DNA of 60,355 bases, taken from Nemertoderma westbladi. Lineage: Eukaryota > Xenacoelomorpha > Nemertodermatida > Nemertodermatidae. The stretch spans positions 1 through 60,355 of the forward strand of contig JAUCBJ010000547.1 of the NCBI GenBank assembly GCA_032718475.1, read 5' to 3'. Each line of letters starts with the position of its first letter. Position 1 is the first letter of the stretch. Positions 1 through 11,004 of the stretch are shown one piece after another. Made by a program: the position numbers and the translations under genes. The notes under the pieces are model-generated. The model was not told where the DNA came from and searched no databases. It saw only the letters and a list, made by a program, of their open reading frames with translations.

Positions 1-1
1 G

Positions 2-1162
2 GTGTTTTTTTTTGATGTAGTTTCGTTCAAGGTTTTTATAAATGTTTTTTTTTTTATAATTTTTTTTAGATGTTGTGTAAAATCGTCTCAGGTTTTTTTT
101 TACCCATGGCTAAAGTTTGCTATAGAGGGCCCCACTCCAGTCTCAGCTCTTCTCCATTCTTCTACTATAGTGGTTGCTGGTGTTTTTGTGATATCAAGGG
201 TGTCATTTAGATTTGTGGTGGGGTACTCAAATTTTATTAAAGGGCTTATTGTTGGGTTTGGGGTTATTACTTGTGCGTATGGGGGAGTAATGTCTTTTTA
301 TCAATTTGATATAAAAAAACTTGCTGCGTATTCAACTATAAGTCATCTTGGGCTCATGTTTTTTGCCACTGCCCTTGGAAATGTAATTTTTGTATTCTTT
401 CATATAGTTATTCATGCGTGCTGTAAGGCAGCTCTTTTTATATGTATTGGGTGCATTCAGCATATAGCTGGAAGGCAGGACCTCCGACAAATTAAAGGGA
501 TTGGGTGGGTTATGCCCTATCTCTCTGCTATGTGTGGGGTGTGTATGCTTGGGCTTTCAGGGGTTCCGATGGTTTTTATTTGGTGAAGAAAGCATCTAAT
601 TATAGACGCAATTAGACATTTTCTTTTTTTTAGTGCTTTTTTTTATATGCTCTTTTTTTTTTCTTGTTTTTTCTCTGTATTTTATTGCTTTAAGGCATTT
701 TTTTTTATTTTTTACCCGACTGTAGGTGGGGTAAATAAATTTGTGGCCACAGGTCAGTTTTTTTATACTAGGGTAGTGTCTTGGGGGTTCCTACTAATTT
801 TTTTTTGTTGTTATTTTACAAGAGTTGCATATTTTAATCATTTTTTTTTTATTGGGGGAGCTAATTGAGAGCTTTCAACTTTTAGCTGAGTTTGGGGAGC
901 AGCCATGCTAATTTGGTTTTTTTTTATATTTGAGATTTTTTTTTTTGGAGTTCATGGCGCCTCTGGGTGGGTGTTTAGGTTTTTTTATAAAGCTCTCGTT
1001 TGGGTTGGGAATATTGAAATTTTTTGATTTTATTTTTTCAAGTATTTTTTTTGAGTTTTTAAGTTTAGCGAGGTATTCGGCTCACAAAAATTTGTTTATT
1101 TTAGGGTCAGGTTTTTTATGGTTATGGTTTTTTTTACAGTCGGGATGGTGTTTCTTTATTAG
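2..1162 (+). pseudogene. nad5: Mitochondrial NADH dehydrogenase subunit 5, 3' part (mtDNA-derived)
   Basis: Read with the invertebrate mitochondrial code, one frame stays open from base 2 to a TAG at 1160-1162 (about 386 codons). The product matches the core and C-terminal half of ND5, the antiporter-like membrane subunit of complex I. It has the KSSQ...PW.KFA segment, the conserved EGPTPVSALLHSSTIVVAG block, DIKKLAAYSTISHLG, and many hydrophobic helices. TGA at 584, 866, 887, 1025 and 1052 must be Trp. The AGA at 587 falls on the Ser of the usual W-S-K motif, and AAA encodes the conserved lysines. The sequence is extremely T-rich with many T runs. In the nuclear code it is broken by TGA. The 5' half lies outside the window. 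It is either a nuclear copy of mtDNA or a misjoined mitochondrial contig; the sequence alone does not decide. Confidence 0.9.
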
Positions 1163-1193
1163 AGACTGGGTTACATTGTAGGGTATAAAAAAA

Positions 1194-1583
1194 ATATTTT
1201 TTTGAAAATATACGTTTATTTCTTCTTTTTCTAAGGGACTTGTTGTAAGTTATTTTACCCCATCTAGAGTGTCGTATATGTGAAATTACGGGGTCTCTCT
1301 TGGGTTTATTTTTATGGTGCAGTTTGCAACTGGAGTGTTTCTATCTTGTCATTATGCGAGAAGTGATATTCTAGCGTTTAGTTCGGTTGTGTATATTTCA
1401 CGAGATGTAAATTTTGGATGAATTCTACGGGATATTCACTCTAATGGGGCTTCTTTTTTTTTTTTTTTGTATGTATGTTCATATAATACGCGGTCTGTAT
1501 TTTGGTTCTTTTTTCAACATTTTTGTTTGGTACATTGGAATTCTTATTTTTTTTGTTTCAATGGCTATTGCCTTTATTGGATA
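1194..1583 (+). pseudogene. cob: Mitochondrial cytochrome b, N-terminal ~130 codons, frameshifted and truncated
   Basis: An ATA start at 1194, 31 bases after nad5, opens a frame whose product aligns with the cytochrome b N-terminus. It contains YMWNYG...GF, QFATGVFL, CHYA..DILAFSSVVYISRDVNFGW, RDIHSNGASFFF, then RGLYFGSFFN and a helix ending FIG. TGA encodes Trp twice (1281 and in the FGW motif). The frame changes by one base within a run of 15 Ts at 1454-1468. Either the run has one extra T or its length was miscalled. The match stops at 1583, inside the codon for the Tyr that should follow FIG, where a GACA microsatellite begins. The gene is therefore about one third of full length. The nad5-cob order with a short spacer supports a single mtDNA segment. 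Confidence 0.85.
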
Positions 1584-2035
1584 GACAGACAGACAAACAG
1601 ACAGACAGACCGACAGACCGATAGACATACAGACAGTCCAGATGTCACCAATCATTAAAACATGTAGTAGAAATTAAATCAGCGACTAGGAAAAACCCCC
1701 ATATCTGAAATTTTATTCAGGTGACATGCCTCTTTATATTTTGACTGACAGACAAACAGACATAAAAACAGACAAACAGACATAAAAACAGACAAACAGA
1801 CATTCTAGGTTCAGTTAAATATTAAAATTTACATCGGAAATGGAATCAGCGACTAGGAAAACCCCCATATCATAAATTATAGTAAAGTAAAGTGATGTGC
1901 TTACTTATTTATTGTCTGTGAGATTGACAGTGAAACAGACAGACAGACAGAATGACAGACAAACAGACAGACAGGCAGTCCAGATATCATCAAACATTAA
2001 AACAGATAACAGAAATGAATTCAACGTCTACGAAA
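1582..2035. repeat. GACA-rich tandem repeat, about three diverged units
   Basis: Blocks of GACA/GACAAACA alternate with a conserved segment carrying 'atcagcgactaggaaaa' and 'ccccatatc' (around 1680, 1846 and 2015). This gives roughly three units of about 170 bp. The repeat begins exactly where the cytochrome b match ends, so it marks the junction between mitochondrial-like and nuclear-like sequence. Confidence 0.7.
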
Positions 2036-2330
2036 ACCCCTAAATCGTAAATTTTGGTTCGCTGGAGTAGTTTATTATATTTTGGCTTATTTTTGAAATG
2101 TTGAATGAAGGTTCCAGGTGTGTCTCGATAGTTATTCCGCCCTTCTGGAAATTTTCATGAGATTCCATCTCGTAGAACCAGCTAATGGGTACATATGTGT
2201 TAGCAGTAAAATGTATGGGGATAGCCTGGGGTACCATGTCCCCTTAATGGAAAGGAGCAGGTTACTGTTTCTGTTTTCGAATAAAAACAATAAACAAAAT
2301 TTTAATTCATATACGTCCAATTTGCACTGG

Positions 2331-2441
2331 AGATCACTAAGTGAGGTACTAAGTGAGATCACTAAGTGAGGTACTAAGTGAGATCACTAAGTGACATCAC
2401 TAAGTGAGGTACTAAGTGAGATCACTAAGTGAGATCACTAA
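2331..2441. repeat. Short tandem repeat, unit ~ACTAAGTGAGAT
   Basis: Around ten copies of an 11-12 bp unit (actaagtgag followed by gt, at or a variant) lie head to tail. Small open frames on both strands here are by-products of the repeat. Confidence 0.8.
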
Positions 2442-4225
2442 GTATAAGTCTTATACTTATATTTATGTACCATTGATCCAACCCACTTATAATTCGTATA
2501 TTTAGTTAAATATAGCAGTTTGGGGGAATTAATGAAATATAAAGTCAGAATTCCTGTGTATTCCAAAATTCCACATCAACCAGATTTAATTAATCTGTTT
2601 GCTGCAGGGTGGACATATAAATTTATTAAATTATTACGGATTTAAACCGAGTTGCACCTTATCTTATTGTATTGTAATAATTGGCTATAAAAAAGATAAT
2701 ATATAATTATATAAAAATTAATTAAAGACAATTTTTCAGAAATCCATGGTACAAATGAAATATATTAGCAATAAAAAATATTATCTATATGACTAACAGT
2801 AAAATTGAAGTAAGCATGTCTAAGCTGAGTAATAAAGCAATGAACAGAACATATGATTTATCAGCTGATAGGTACTTTTATACCCATAAGATTCCCATGT
2901 CTAGCAGTTGATTGATAGGCTACCCATTACAGTCTGAACAGACTTATGGTTTATATTCTACTTCAATGCACACAGTAAATTATTATAGGAGTATTCCTTG
3001 CGCCTTTGGTCTGGCTAAACCCAGAGTACGACTAAGGCCATTGTTACGGGAGGTCGGGAGACACCCATCTTGATCCGATTCACCCTGAAACTTTCCCAAG
3101 CGCCGCGCCGAGCCCATAAATTGTTCGTCCAATCTAACCACTACTACTGGGTCACCTGTAACCACTACTGGGATCCCTATAACAAAGCAATTGAAGCCAA
3201 GAGGAGACGAATTTTGTGAAAGAGTTTTCGCTTACATTGAAATTGAAGTTGAGTGAAGGTCTAACTACCACATACACCATTTTATTATGTATGACGTCAC
3301 ATTGTTTCGGAGTTTGTATTGTAATTATCTCACGCGCTCCGCGAAGGCTATTGTGGAGCTAGCCACATTAACGTTATGTATGTACTTATTTGTATGACGT
3401 ATGTGCTGCGGTATACGTTCGTGGGGCCTTCGAGCAGCACGAGACGAAGTTAACCTGAGAAGCTGTAATCCTGGTTTGTTTGTTTGTACTTATATTACGC
3501 CGCCATGGGACTTAGCTTCTGTTGGTACGCAAAATTATTAATAAAGCCTTAATGTTCATTCTACCAATTAATGTCAATTCTACCAAATTTCAAATGAAAC
3601 CAGCCAGCTGTACCAGCCAGTCTGTCGGACCCCACTACGGCACACGCCACGCAGTCTGTCTGACTTTGCCCCTGATGGTTGGTTCTACAACCAACTTATA
3701 GCTACTTCTAGGATTTTTACAATTCTCCATCTAGTGGCCGACGGGGAACTATAGAAGTCTGTTTGTGTGTAGAATCTTGTAATCGGTTTAATTTCATCAA
3801 TGATTGAACGACTTATTTCGGTTTTCATCAAAAGTCTGAAACTTCCGGTGCCGACTGACAGACTGCCTGATTTTTGACCAAACGTCAGATTATTTCTAAA
3901 TGTAAGTATTATTGACGGATTACATACATACCAATTGGTTTAATTTCATCTAGGAATGACCGAGTTATTAGCGATCAAAATTTTACGACGACGACGACAG
4001 ACAACTTGTTAACGGTACATCTAAGCTAATACTTCGCTTACTTCGTGGCTCGTCTAACAAGCCTGTAACCTGCCTGGATATCATTATTTTTATTGTAATT
4101 GAATGAATACTGGATAGGCGGTATTGGATCAAAGCTCAAGGTCCGACAGTGGCCGCCAGAGTCGCATTTTTTCGGTCCTTCATCCCATTTGGACCTTCGT
4201 TCTGGGTGTGATGGGCCTTCGACGA
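2442..4225. other. Unassigned region between repeats and the BEL0 integrase
   Basis: No convincing gene. 2442-2980 is AT-rich with nothing recognised. From about 3180 to 3560 the sequence looks LTR-like: it is more mixed in composition and has an AATAAA on the + strand near 3540. I found no second copy in the window, so this is weak. From 3780 to 4010 two diverged segments each contain 'ggtttaatttcatc' followed by a 'gaacgacttatt' or 'gaccgagttatt' phrase, and the stretch ends in CGACGACGACGACAGACAAC. This resembles a decayed dispersed repeat. The 3' end and 3' LTR of BEL0 should lie here but could not be delimited. Confidence 0.3.
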
Positions 4226-5422
4226 CTACCAAGGAATGTACTTTATCGAAAGAAGAGAAGGGTTGTAGGGGCAAAAGGGTACAAACATTAGTTGTTGGAC
4301 GCGGTCTTTAAGGTCTTGTTTAACCAGCACCATGTCGCCAACTGCGACATTCCTGTAGGTGTTATTCCACTTCCTTCTGGTCCGGAGGGTTATGAGGTAC
4401 TCTTGGGCCCAGATTCTCCACCAGTGCGCTGCCAGTGCTAGGGCCTTTTTCCAATTGGTATGTCTCGCGATATCGTTGGAATCTGGGAACGTTGCCTCTG
4501 GAAGAATGTTGGTTTTGGGTCTTCCAAGTAGATGGTTAGGTGTAAGAGGCTCCAGATCTGTGGGGTCATCATGGATAGGTATGATTGGCCAGTTGTTCAG
4601 GGTGGCCGTGATCTCGCAGAATGTAGTGCGAAGGGTGTCGTGGGTTACCCGGGTATCCCCTAATGCGACGCGCATGGATCGTTTCACCAAGTCGATGAGT
4701 TTCTCCCATACCCCGCTCGTATGGGATGCCAAGGGCGTTTGGAAGTGCCATTGTATATGGTGTTCCTTCCAGACTTGGGATGCAGTCTCTTCGGTGAACC
4801 ATCCCTCGATAGCTTCTCTGAGTTCCCTTTCTCCTCCCACGAAGTTTGTTCCATTATTGGAGTACATATGCCGGCATGATCCGTTGTTTGCCACGAACCG
4901 ACGCTGAGCGTTGATAAAGGCATGCTGCGTGAGGTTTACTACGAGGTCTAGGTAAATTGCCCTTGACCTAAGGCATGTGAAGATGGCTCCCCAGCATTTG
5001 ATGTTGGATCGTCGCTCGATGACTGTAAATGGTCCGAAACAGTCTACTCCGGTTACATAGAACGGCGGTGAATCGGACTGCAGCCGTTTAGCCGGTAGGT
5101 CGGCCATTCTTTGGGTGAGCGGTGGCGCTAGGTATCATCTGCAAGGGAAGCAACATTTTAAGACTTTACGGATCAGTGGCTGGATGTGGGTGATCCAATA
5201 TCTTTGCCGGATGTTAGCCATAATACAGTTCTGGCCCACGTGATGGTTTTCCTCGTGACACTGTTGGATTAATAGCTTGGCTAGTGTTGACGTTCCGGGC
5301 AGAAGTGCTGGGTATTTGACTTCATATTCGACCGGGGCATTTGCCATCCGGGTATTTAGTCGGATCAGTCCATCTTCCCCCATCATGGGTCTCAGCTGGT
5401 AGACTGGGCTGTCCGGTTTCAA
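4226..5422 (-). pseudogene. BEL0 integrase, second catalytic Asp replaced
   Basis: The zinc-binding part (5422-5135) has H...H spacing in CHEENHHVGQN followed by CCFPC. The core (5107-4226) has TGVDCFGPF with the first Asp and VWEKLID with the catalytic Glu. At the second position the motif is YSNNGTNFVG (codon about 4856-4858), with Asn where the family has Asp. Integrase inserts the DNA copy into chromosomes through a D-D-E metal site, so this copy would be inactive even without its frame breaks. The C-terminal chromatin or DNA-binding region is truncated. Confidence 0.8.
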
Positions 5423-5529
5423 GGTCTTGCCCGCACTGAGCTGTTGCCATTCATCGGAGAAACTTTCTTTCTGGACATATCTAACAATACATTTCTCTGC
5501 AATAATGAGTTCTCGTATACTTCGTTGAA

Positions 5530-6527
5530 CTATCGGTGTATTATCCCTCCACCGCAGGAAGTTTGAAGAGTCATGACGTGGTGGATATGACGTCTCATCG
5601 AGGAGGTTCGCTCTATCAATAGGTGTAAGGACGCGGCTGGTTGCGTAGTGGTCGCAACATTATAGTGCCTGCCCGAGTCCTTTGCAGGCTCGGTCAGGCA
5701 ACTATAGATTTCCACGGTGGCGCTTCCATGGACTTTACGAATTTCCTTATCATCTTCTGAATATTTCCCGCTATCTAGTTCGGGATCGAATCGGGTGCTC
5801 CAGGTTAGTTGTGGCTGCTGTAAGAATTCCGGGCCTGTGAGCCAAAGTTTACTCTTACCGAGCTGTCGTGGGGTGGCGCCTCTGCTCGATAAGTCCGCCG
5901 GGTTTTCTTTCCTGTTTACGTGGTGCCACTGTTCTCGGCCGGTACACTGTTTTATTTCCGTGGCTCGGTTCGCTACGAACGTGGTGTGTCGCTGTGATGG
6001 TGATTGGAGGTAGTAAAGCACAATACTCGAATCAACCCAGAAATGCTGCGATTCGATGGGGATTCTTAAGTTCCGCATGATCATGCGGTTCTGCCTCACT
6101 GCCCAGACGGCGGCCTGCAGCTCGAGTCTCGGGATTGTTGCTACGAATTCCCCGGATACCGTCTTAGCCTTAGAGAATAAGAAGCTCGTATCACCGTTTC
6201 CATCCTGGCTTAATCTTCTTAGGAAGGTAACTACGCCGATTCCGGTATTCGATGCATCCGAGAAAGTATGGATGTGGATTCTATCCACATTTCTTTGATC
6301 AAATTCAATCCGGCCAATGTTACTGGGGATATTAAGTTTAATGGATCAAATATGGCGCTCTTTACAGATAAACATCCCGTCTTAGTCATGGGTTTGGGTA
6401 GGGGATTATATTTGAAGATGAACTGATCCAATTCTATGTCCCATTCGATACCGAGTACACGGTGATCCACACCCTCGGAATACATTTTGTTGTCATCTAG
6501 CCTGATTTCTTCTGGGAACCTTTCCAT
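5530..6527 (-). pseudogene. BEL0 RT C-terminus and RNase H
   Basis: Two overlapping frames (6527-6231 and 6288-5530) give the connection region, including CLSVKSAIFDPLNLISPVTL. They also give the RNase H-like domain with IHTFSDASNTGIGV, ETIPRLELQAAVWA-type and HHVNRKENPADLSSRGAT motifs. The last is a hallmark of Pao-type polyproteins. The domain removes RNA from RNA-DNA hybrids. A frameshift between the two frames near 6250-6290 inactivates it. A second copy of the BEL0 repeated word, CGAGTCCTTTGCAGGCTCG, lies at about 5674-5692. Confidence 0.8.
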
Positions 6528-6537
6528 AAGTTCCTTA

Positions 6538-7698
6538 TCATGGGATTATGAGAGGGAAACCGCCTCTCTGTAAACATTCCGCCATTCCCATAGCCAGCTG
6601 ATATGCCTCGTCGACATTGTTGGCACCAGCACATCCATCGTCTACGTAAAAACATCGTCGGATGGTCTCTATGACTGTCGGAGGGAACTCATTTTCGCAC
6701 ATAGTCGCTGTTTTCTTCAACATGTCGCTACATGCCACCAGCGAGTCCTTAGCGCCGAAGATTCTGACAATCATTCGCATTACGTCCACATCCTTCAAGG
6801 TGAGTTGATTTATCTCCTTTGGAGTTAATGTTTTATCTGTCCACAATATAAGTAGGCAATCTGAGTCTCTTGGTAGCGTTTGGACCTGGTGGAACATCGC
6901 TTTGATGTCGCATGTGAAGGCTATTTTGTTTTCTCTGAACCTGATCAATACGCCGATAAGTGTACTGTAGATGTTGGGTCCGGTGTAATGTTGGCTGTTC
7001 AAGGATTCGCCCTGATACATAGCCTCAGCATCATTTACTACCCGGATTTTACCGCCCTTCTGGGCTTCCACCACATAGTGGGTTGGGAGGTAATACGTCA
7101 GTTTAGTCCCCTGTAGTTCATTCCGGGGCACCATTTCCGGCAATCCATCTTCTAAATATCCTTTAATCACATTATTGTATTTCTCCTTTATCTCGGGTAG
7201 CTCGTTTAACTGGCGTAGGATACCCTTGAGCCTCCTAAGGGCAATGCTGGCATTATTTGCCATCGCTCTATCTGGGTCTTTCCAAAGCATGGGCGAACAC
7301 CAATGTCCGTCTTTGAACGTTGCCTGGTCGAGAACGTCAATACAATATTGATCTTCCTCGGACGGGTTCTCGTCCTTCTCAGCAAACTCTTGAGTCTCTA
7401 AGTTGAAATACTTTGTCATCTCATGCTGGGTTTTTTCGGTTTCCAGGAATAAATCCTCGTCCAGGTCGGTTGCTGAACAGTAACCCACAGATGTTGTGTT
7501 CTCTTTGATCTGGCATTTAGGGAGATATGTATATGTGTCGGTAGTCTCCTCTTTGATGCCGCAAAGTGTCCATCCCTTGATGGTGCGCTCCGCATAAAAA
7601 CCGTCATCCGGCTTTACAGATCGGGCGATGTCTCCGGTTGGTATATGTAATTCCGGTATATCGAGTCCGATTAATAGCGTAATTATGTTCACGTCCAA
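6538..7698 (-). pseudogene. BEL0 reverse transcriptase
   Basis: A 386-codon open stretch has the BEL/Pao reverse transcriptase order. It starts with LLIGLDIPELHIP and KPDDGFYAERTIKGWTLCGI, the end of the protease-RT linker. Then come YYLPTHYVV..., RVVNDAEAMYQGESLNSQ, AFTCDIKAMFHQV and the catalytic box CFYVDDG. It would copy element RNA to DNA. Both Asp residues of YVDD are present. A stop or frame change separates it from RNase H at about 6530. Confidence 0.85.
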
Positions 7699-7730
7699 CG
7701 GTGGGCATCATAGATCCACATCTTCCCGGT

Positions 7731-8010
7731 CTAACTGTATGATGGGTGCGTATTCAGATGATTGTCGGAACCGCACTCGGAGATGGTGTGTACCAGAGCG
7801 TTTTTTATCATCTGTTTGACCGTCTCATAACTCTTCATAACTCCTTCCATCCTGAGTTGTACCTCCCCGGATTCCACTTCTTTATGGTCGGTTATCGTCT
7901 GTATGGGCCGCTTGCAAGGTTCGTAGTCTAGGCCTAGTTGTTCGAGGAAATCCCGGTCGATGATGGTTCCGTCCAACCCATTGTCAAGGAACGCGAGTGT
8001 TGTTAAGGAT
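7731..8010 (-). pseudogene. BEL0 aspartic protease fragment
   Basis: In the frame next to the end of Gag, the product reads FLDNGLDGTIIDRDFLEQLGL. This is a D-x-G type retroviral aspartic protease active site followed by the usual helix. The enzyme cuts the Gag-Pol polyprotein. The fragment is about 80 codons long and ends at a stop before the reverse transcriptase. It is separated from Gag by a frame change at about 7984-8005. Confidence 0.65.
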
Positions 8011-9440
8011 TTTCAGACCCCTTGGATTCTTACTGGGATCACTTTGGCGAAGACCATATAACAGCGGTTTATTAAATTGACCGTAGCTGATATACTGGTC
8101 ACATATGATACATCGGCGGTGGTCTTCAACGGATTGGTTTCCCTCCGCTGAATCATCCGGGTACCCTTCCTTGGAGACGTGATTCGTTTCTCCTCTCTGT
8201 TTGGATTCGATCCGGAACGGTAGGGTGGTGAAATCGAAATTTGCAGGAATGTGGAGGAGTGTATGATGTCGTAGGTCATTACAGACCGCGCAGCACGACC
8301 TTTGGTCGTAATCCCGGACGTAGTGACCTGTAATGGCCATCGTACTCACCGGAGGGGGGCGGAATCTCGGTTTCGGAGTGGGTGCCCTGCTTCTAGAGTT
8401 GTTCTCTATTCCGTCTAACTTGGAGAGACTTTGTTTGGAGAACATCGAATCGTTCATGGCTTCGGAGATGTCATCTAGGAATGCCAACATTTCGAGGAAA
8501 CTAGGATCCCGCTCCGGGTGTCGGCGTCGGAGATCGACACATTTATACGCCCATTTGCTTTGCAACCATCCGGGGAACTTCCGGGCAATCTGTCGGAGGT
8601 TTAGGATGTTGTTTACCTGTTCCTCCTTATTTAATGGTTTTAAAGTGTAGTAAGCATCTTTCATTGAGTCTGAAAACTCTTGGATATTCTGTGGGTCCCC
8701 TAGGGATCCAGCGTCCTGTATCAGTTTTTCAAGCGTCTTATTGATTATAGTTCCGATGTTACCATATCTTTTATCTGGAGTTTTCCACGCGTCGTGGTAT
8801 GCTTTATGAGATCCTCCCTCGAAACATTTAACGATTCGGCATGGTTTGTCACCCAGGTATTGAGATAAATATACCAGTTTTTGCGCGTCGGTTATATCCG
8901 TTGATCCGATCTGAGCGAAGAACCGTTTCTTAAATCCAAGGTAATCGACGGGGTCTCCCTCGAAGGTGCGGATCTCCATCTTGGGCATAGCCAGGCGGTT
9001 CTCCAAGGCTCGGATGATGCCACCGTCGTCCGAACTGGAATGACTAGGAGGATTGTAATTACTAACACTCTCTCCCATACATGATGGATCGATGAGAGGT
9101 GGAGTTTTAATGATGACGCGGTTACGGATTTTTCGGTGTGGACGTGAACGGATTATTGGATCGAGGGGTGGCATCCCGTTCCGAGTCCTTTTCAGGCTCG
9201 TACTGGGGAATGCTCGGTGCCATAGGATTGGATGGGAAATAAGGTTCCTCATTCTTAAGCGTAACCGGTGGGGGATGGAATACCGTTGCTTGTGCCGATA
9301 ACGTAGACTGTATGGTTGGCGGGAACTCGGGTTTCGGAGGTTTTGCAGCCGGTGGCGTAAATGACTTTTCTAATTCCGGGACCGGGATTGGTTCATAGTC
9401 CTGTTCTATACCCCTTTCCCAGTCCTCGTATAGTTAGAGG
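7984..9440 (-). pseudogene. BEL0 Gag, frameshifted
   Basis: The N-terminal proline-rich part is read from about 9430 to 9150, and a second frame continues from about 9250 to 7984 (422 codons). It has the BEL/Pao Gag signature: EIRTFEGDPVDYLGFKKRF near the middle, then a helical region and a C-terminal Cys/His segment ending HHTLLH, as expected next to the zinc-knuckle region. Gag coats the element RNA and forms cytoplasmic particles. A frame change near 9150-9250 and the stop at 7984 break it. The word CGAGTCCTT-TTCAGGCTCG at about 9182 lies inside the coding region and recurs elsewhere in this element. Confidence 0.75.
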
Positions 9441-10620
9441 TCCCGTTCTATGAGTGCGGCCCCGTAGTCTGCGAGTTTAGCAATGTCTGCATTCTTTTTG
9501 TGAACAAGAATCGCAAATTTTGATTGCGTTTATAAGTTGATTCAACCATGGCTTTGTCTTAAATCAAATACCAGAGTTTCCTTGTAGTGGGTGCTGGGTA
9601 AGCATGGAGAGAGTTTGAAGAGTACTGTAGAATTCCCAACTTCCACCAGTTGAAGTTGGCCGCGTCTTATTCTCAATTTTGTTGCCATTATTCCCGACAC
9701 CATGGGGAAAACGCCGATGCTGGAGGCAGAATTTTCAGACCACGGGATTCTGGCCAGTCACCGGATATTGGGAGTGGAGAAGGAGTCCTTTCTGAGATGC
9801 AAGATTGCAATTGAGAAAACGTTGCATTGGTTGGATATAATCTTTTAATGAAACTTTCCTACAGTTGAATCTTGATTGAGAATAAGTTGGGCTTCCCCAC
9901 ACCAATATACACCAAATATTCACATTAATATACGATAATATGAATTCCTACAGTACATTAATTAATTACCCACTGTTCGCTTTAGATTTTAACCTAACTA
10001 ATGTTCCCCATTTTCCCTTGGTCCTAGTCCGTTGTGTGTCCCAACTGTTTCCGAGTCCTTATTCAGGCTCGTACTAACGCCGGTCGTGGAACCCACTCCA
10101 GGAAGGCAGTCCTCATCAAACCCTTCCTCCGTTTAGTCGGTCGATCCGTCGCAAGTCCCCGGTGCTGTCGGCAAGCTTTCTGAGTCCTTATTCAGGCTCG
10201 TAATAACTGCCGGTGACCAGGGACCGCTAAGGATCTGTCTGTCAGTTCCCGTCGCAAATCCCTGACACAATCAGCAGACTTTCCGAGTCCTTATTCAGGC
10301 TCGTAATAACTGCTGTTGGCCAGGGACCGCTAAGGGCAGTCCTTGTCCCTAGGCCTAGCGAGTTACCAAATCCACCTCTATAGGCAGCAGGAAGTTGGCT
10401 AGGCCTAATAGTATCAGGTAAACCTGAGTACTGCTTGATTTTGCCTCCCACCCTTGGCCCTTAAATATCTGATATGAGTCCCGTGCCCCGTAAGTCGCCC
10501 CAATATTCGCCCGTAAATCGCCCCCAGTCGATTGAATATACCCAAATTCCATGTTCCCACACCCAGTACTGATATTGGAATATTCATTATAAATAAATCC
10601 AAAAAATATTCAACTCGCGT
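9441..10620. other. Repeat-rich region behind BEL0 gag (probable leader)
   Basis: No gene is supported. On the minus strand this lies upstream of BEL0 gag and may be its leader or 5' LTR, but I found no matching LTR on the far side. It contains the tandem block described at 10051-10305. Confidence 0.3.
10051..10305. repeat. Three copies of CGAGTCCTTATTCAGGCTCG in ~103-129 bp tandem units
   Basis: The word, with flanking GTA, occurs at 10052, 10181 (first base varied) and 10284. The last two units share a further ~60 bp (taataactgc...ccagggaccgctaagg). The word can fold as a hairpin: CGAG(T)CC pairs with GGCTCG around a loop. Related words are inside BEL0 gag (about 9182) and the RNase H region (about 5674). 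Confidence 0.8.
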
Positions 10621-10624
10621 TATG

Positions 10625-11004
10625 AAAAGTTGAAATACCGCGAACAGCATGCACAGCAATGATAGGCAGACTACCGTTGGTGTCCAACTCGACCAGCTTG
10701 TCCCACATATCACGAAAGTTTGCTGCTGCAGCCGAGCACTCCTTTGTATCCTAGCGGTTTATCGTATCGAATCCAAAATTCTCAAACAGCTCAGCCTTAG
10801 CAGCAAAAATGTCTTCTGGTACAAAGTTTGCCAGAACAAAATCTTCCGCAGCTGGAGCTGTAACGGACGAAATGCCCTGTAGCATTACAGCCAAGCAGGA
10901 ATTCACAATAACTTTATCAGGGCAACGGGGACGAAGTCCAACGGAGTTGCGCTTTTGAGAGCTACCGGTACTACCGGCTGTAGACTGAGACAGATCCACC
11001 TCCA
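10625..11004 (-). pseudogene. LINE-B family ORF1 fragment
   Basis: The minus-strand product contains DKVIVNSCLAVMLQGIS, EDIFAAKAELFENFGFDTINR, and after an in-frame TAG at about 10760, AAAANFRDMWDKLVELD and LPIIAVHAV. These line up block by block with residues ~25-120 of the LINE-B ORF1 at 52408-53763, where the matching blocks are EIVIVNACLSTVLQGMS, EEIFKAKTLLFGKLG, AAAANMRDIWEKMVDLD and LPVIAVGAL. Only the N-terminal third is present, and the sequence is lost at about 10625. It is an old, truncated member of a LINE family that also has a near-complete copy in this window. Confidence 0.75.

Larger units (their letters stand above)
4226..9440 (-). mobile_element. BEL0: decayed BEL/Pao gag-pol
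   Basis: On the minus strand the domains appear in BEL/Pao order: Gag (DUF1759-like), protease, reverse transcriptase, RNase H, integrase zinc domain and integrase core. The reading frame breaks at least five times, so it cannot express a polyprotein. LTRs were not found by eye on either side. Unlike BEL1 and BEL2, no long ORF is present downstream of integrase; only about 1.2 kb of non-coding sequence separates it from unrelated repeats. Confidence 0.85.

Noticed and set aside
2-1583. Tunicate or echinoderm origin from the T-rich mtDNA
   Set aside because: AGA falls on a Ser position (tunicates read Gly) and AAA on conserved Lys positions (echinoderms read Asn).
4038-9301. Many 60-180 codon frames on the plus strand across BEL0
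   Set aside because: Antisense shadows of the decayed gag-pol; none has a recognisable domain.
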